This document shows, piece after piece, positions 63,210-64,000 of a stretch of 64,000 nucleotides of DNA. The notes under the pieces were generated by a model, which saw only the letters and a program-made list of their open reading frames with translations, did no database searches and was not told the origin of the DNA. This DNA comes from Ewingella sp963519305 (GTDB taxonomy: Bacteria > Pseudomonadota > Gammaproteobacteria > Enterobacterales > Enterobacteriaceae), in contig CAUQMS010000022.1 in NCBI GenBank assembly GCA_963519305.1, forward strand, positions 1-64,000. The letters are read 5' to 3'. Every line of letters starts with the position of its first letter. The first letter of the stretch is position 1. The position numbers and the translations under genes are program-made.

Positions 63210-64000
63210 TTACTGCCAGTCGAGGATCACTTTACCCGACTGCCCTGAACGCATCGCATCAAAACCTTTCTGGAAATCATCGATAGAGAAATGGTGAGTG
63301 ATCAGCGGCGTGAGGTCCAGGCCTGACTGGATCAGGGCTGCCATTTTATACCAGGTTTCAAACATCTCCCGGCCATAAATCCCTTTTATAAACAGTCCCT
63401 TGAAAATGACCTGATTCCAGTCGATCGACATATCCGACGGCGGGATCCCCAGCAATGCAATACGGCCGCCGTGATTCATCGCATTAAGCATCGTGCGGAA
63501 GGCTGGCGGCGCACCGGACATTTCCAGGCCCACATCAAAACCTTCGGTCATCCCCAGTTCGGCCATCACCTGCTCGAGGTTTTCGTTTTTCACGTTTACC
63601 GCGCGGGTTACGCCCATTTTGCGAGCCAGATCCAGACGGTACTCATTCATATCAGTAATAACAACGTGCCGTGCGCCCACATGTTTACAAATTGCCGCCG
63701 CCATGATGCCAATCGGTCCGGCGCCGCACACCAATACATCCTCGCCGACCAGATCAAAGGAGAGCGCGGTATGGACTGCGTTGCCGAGTGGGTCAAAAAT
63801 CGCTGCCAAATCGTCAGAAATGTTGTCAGGAATTTTGAAGGCGTTAAAGGCGGGCAGTACCAGATATTCGGCAAATGCACCCGGACGGTTCACGCCAACA
63901 CCCTGGGTGTTACGGCACAAATGGGTTCGGCCGCCACGACAGTTACGGCAGTGCCCGCAGGTGATATGCCCTTCACCGGAAACGCGATCGCCAATCGTAA
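63210..64000 (-). CDS. tdh: L-threonine 3-dehydrogenase (3' part, cut by window end)
   Basis: Zinc- and NAD-dependent oxidation of threonine to 2-amino-3-ketobutyrate, used by Kbl in threonine breakdown. Only the C-terminal 263 residues are inside the window. The frame is open to base 64000 and reads IGDRVSGEGHITCGHCRNC, the structural-zinc cysteine cluster. It continues with GVGVNRPGAFAEYLV, the Rossmann motif VCGAGPIGIMAAAICKHVGA and the end SGQSGKVILDWQ. The catalytic-zinc residues and the start lie beyond the edge, where kbl is expected next in E. coli order. Confidence 0.97.
   Translation of the reverse strand, partial: TIGDRVSGEGHITCGHCRNCRGGRTHLCRNTQGVGVNRPGAFAEYLVLPAFNAFKIPDNISDDLAAIFDPLGNAVHTALSFDLVGEDVLVCGAGPIGIMAAAICKHVGARHVVITDMNEYRLDLARKMGVTRAVNVKNENLEQVMAELGMTEGFDVGLEMSGAPPAFRTMLNAMNHGGRIALLGIPPSDMSIDWNQVIFKGLFIKGIYGREMFETWYKMAALIQSGLDLTPLITHHFSIDDFQKGFDAMRSGQSGKVILDWQ

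Overview
The window is a chromosomal segment of a gamma-proteobacterium of the order Enterobacterales. Almost every gene is collinear with, and the same length as, its Escherichia coli counterpart. Several traits point away from Escherichia and towards a Yersiniaceae-like genome (Rahnella/Serratia/Ewingella/Yersinia type). argG lies inside the arginine cluster and is of the about-400-residue class. A peroxiredoxin-glutaredoxin fusion is divergent from oxyR. The cpxRA block joins directly to trmL-cysE, and katG, cdh and fieF are absent. The genus is inference.

Layout. 1-98: an rRNA P1 promoter leaving the window. 99-4371: murI, btuB with its cobalamin riboswitch, and trmA. 4391-7486: an accessory pectin/rhamnogalacturonan pair (GPH transporter plus GH105 hydrolase) with a KdgR-like operator. 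7539-11996: yijD, fabR, sthA, oxyR and the divergent peroxiredoxin fusion. 12201-17485: an accessory PTS-peptidase cluster (LacI regulator, M20 peptidase, EIIB, EIIC, M24 peptidase) without an EIIA. 17506-23447: argHGBC and divergent argE with tandem ARG boxes. 23751-32238: ppc, metF, metL, metB, metJ with met boxes, and rpmE. 32442-40900: priA, cytR, ftsN, hslVU, menA, rraA, zapB. 41530-47872: glpFK, glpX, emrD, fpr, yiiR. 48037-51846: yiiQ, tpiA, sbp, pfkA. 52331-55124: the Cpx system, including the CpxQ small RNA in the cpxP 3' UTR. 55162-64000: trmL, cysE-gpsA-secB-grxC-yibN, gpmM-envC-yibQ and the 3' part of tdh.

Most of the window is housekeeping: arginine and methionine synthesis, anaplerosis, glycerol uptake, glycolysis/gluconeogenesis, the cell division proteins FtsN, ZapB and EnvC, proteolysis, and envelope and oxidative stress responses. 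The two accessory inserts, placed between genes that are adjacent in E. coli (trmA/yijD and oxyR/argH), carry most of the novelty. The PTS-peptidase cluster is the best candidate for an uncharacterised system: its gene content suggests import and phosphorylation of a sugar that carries an amino-acid or peptide moiety, followed by cytoplasmic peptidase trimming. No CRISPR array, insertion sequence, prophage or complete tRNA gene was seen. The analysis was by reading only: no alignment, folding or database search was run, and family names rest on recognised motifs and remembered homologues.
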